Of a DNA stretch of 64,000 bases, positions 63,982 through 64,000 are shown piece by piece. A model generated the notes under the pieces. It saw only the letters and a list, made by a program, of their open reading frames with translations. It did not search any database and was not told where the DNA came from. A program made the position numbers and the translations under genes. Each line of letters starts with the position of its first letter. The stretch's first letter is position 1. Location: contig JAHDWL010000001.1 in the NCBI GenBank assembly GCA_023384355.1, forward strand, positions 219,985-283,984. Reading direction: 5' to 3'. The stretch is from Anaerolineae bacterium. Its GTDB lineage: Bacteria; Chloroflexota; Anaerolineae; Promineifilales; Promineifilaceae.

Positions 63982-64000
63982 CCTGGGTCATCAGAGCTTC

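Overview
The window is a dense bacterial chromosome segment of moderately high GC with no rRNA, tRNA, CRISPR array, insertion sequence or prophage that I can recognise. Gene content and style point to the phylum Chloroflexota, probably an Anaerolineae/Caldilineae-like lineage (inference, not proven). The signs are an RpoC with a long coiled-coil insertion, many secreted proteins with Pro/Thr-rich linkers, very large GT-C membrane glycosyltransferases carrying beta-rich tail modules, DUF4012 and DUF2723 proteins, a type 2 IPP isomerase beside a polyprenyl synthase, and many genes with a -10 box only 6-12 nt before the start codon.

Layout. 1-4.4 kb: the 3' part of rpoC with a strong terminator. 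4.4-6.6 kb (minus): isoprenoid pair fni and GGPP-type synthase. 6.7-11.0 kb: glycan operon (UXS-like SDR, O-antigen ligase, GtrA, GT4). 11.0-15.6 kb: an island unrelated to glycan synthesis, with two tandem paralogous AAA/STAND-like ATPases read from a near-consensus promoter and a convergent Cas4-like plus DnaQ-like (DUF2779) nuclease. The second ATPase ends in what looks like a PD-(D/E)XK domain that has lost its catalytic residues. This island is the best candidate for an undescribed system. 15.8-21.9 kb: nucleotide-sugar and glycan genes (GT2, SDR, DegT, GDP-mannose dehydratase, phosphohexomutase), interrupted by a small protein that joins an effector-associated (death-like) domain to ComEA-type HhH motifs. 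22-29.4 kb: thioesterase, TatD, GT2, GT4, a GT-C giant and a second O-antigen ligase. 29.5-30.1 kb: an intact VapB-like antitoxin next to a decayed PIN toxin.

30.3-34.1 kb (minus): clpC and an S1-domain protein (rpsA-like). 34.2-40 kb: two GT-C giants, the first transcribed from a promoter that shares its -35 box with the divergent S1 gene. 40-47.3 kb (minus): a five-gene cell-surface polymer operon (flippase-like, GT2-PHPT fusion, DUF2723, DUF4012, SH3b surface protein). 47.4-48.1 kb: two small envelope proteins. 48.2-52.1 kb: radA, then rpsF-ssb-rpsR and a SurA-like foldase. 52.2-55.1 kb: a SpoU methyltransferase and sucCD. 55.2-58.1 kb: a PTPS-related GT-C-like giant and rsmD. 58.1-60.8 kb (minus): an envelope protein, purine nucleoside phosphorylase and a XerC/D-type recombinase. 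61.1-64 kb: a cyclic-2,3-diphosphoglycerate-synthetase-family GTPase, rnhB and an ALG5-like GT2.

The dominant theme is envelope glycoconjugate assembly. It covers nucleotide-sugar conversion, lipid-linked initiation by the PHPT fusion, extension by GT2 and GT4 enzymes, flipping by GtrA and LPG-synthase-like membrane proteins, polymerisation or ligation by Wzy/WaaL-like proteins, and GT-C transfer outside the membrane with polyprenyl carriers ultimately supplied by fni and the prenyl synthase. Domain assignments are by reading the sequence; no database search was run.
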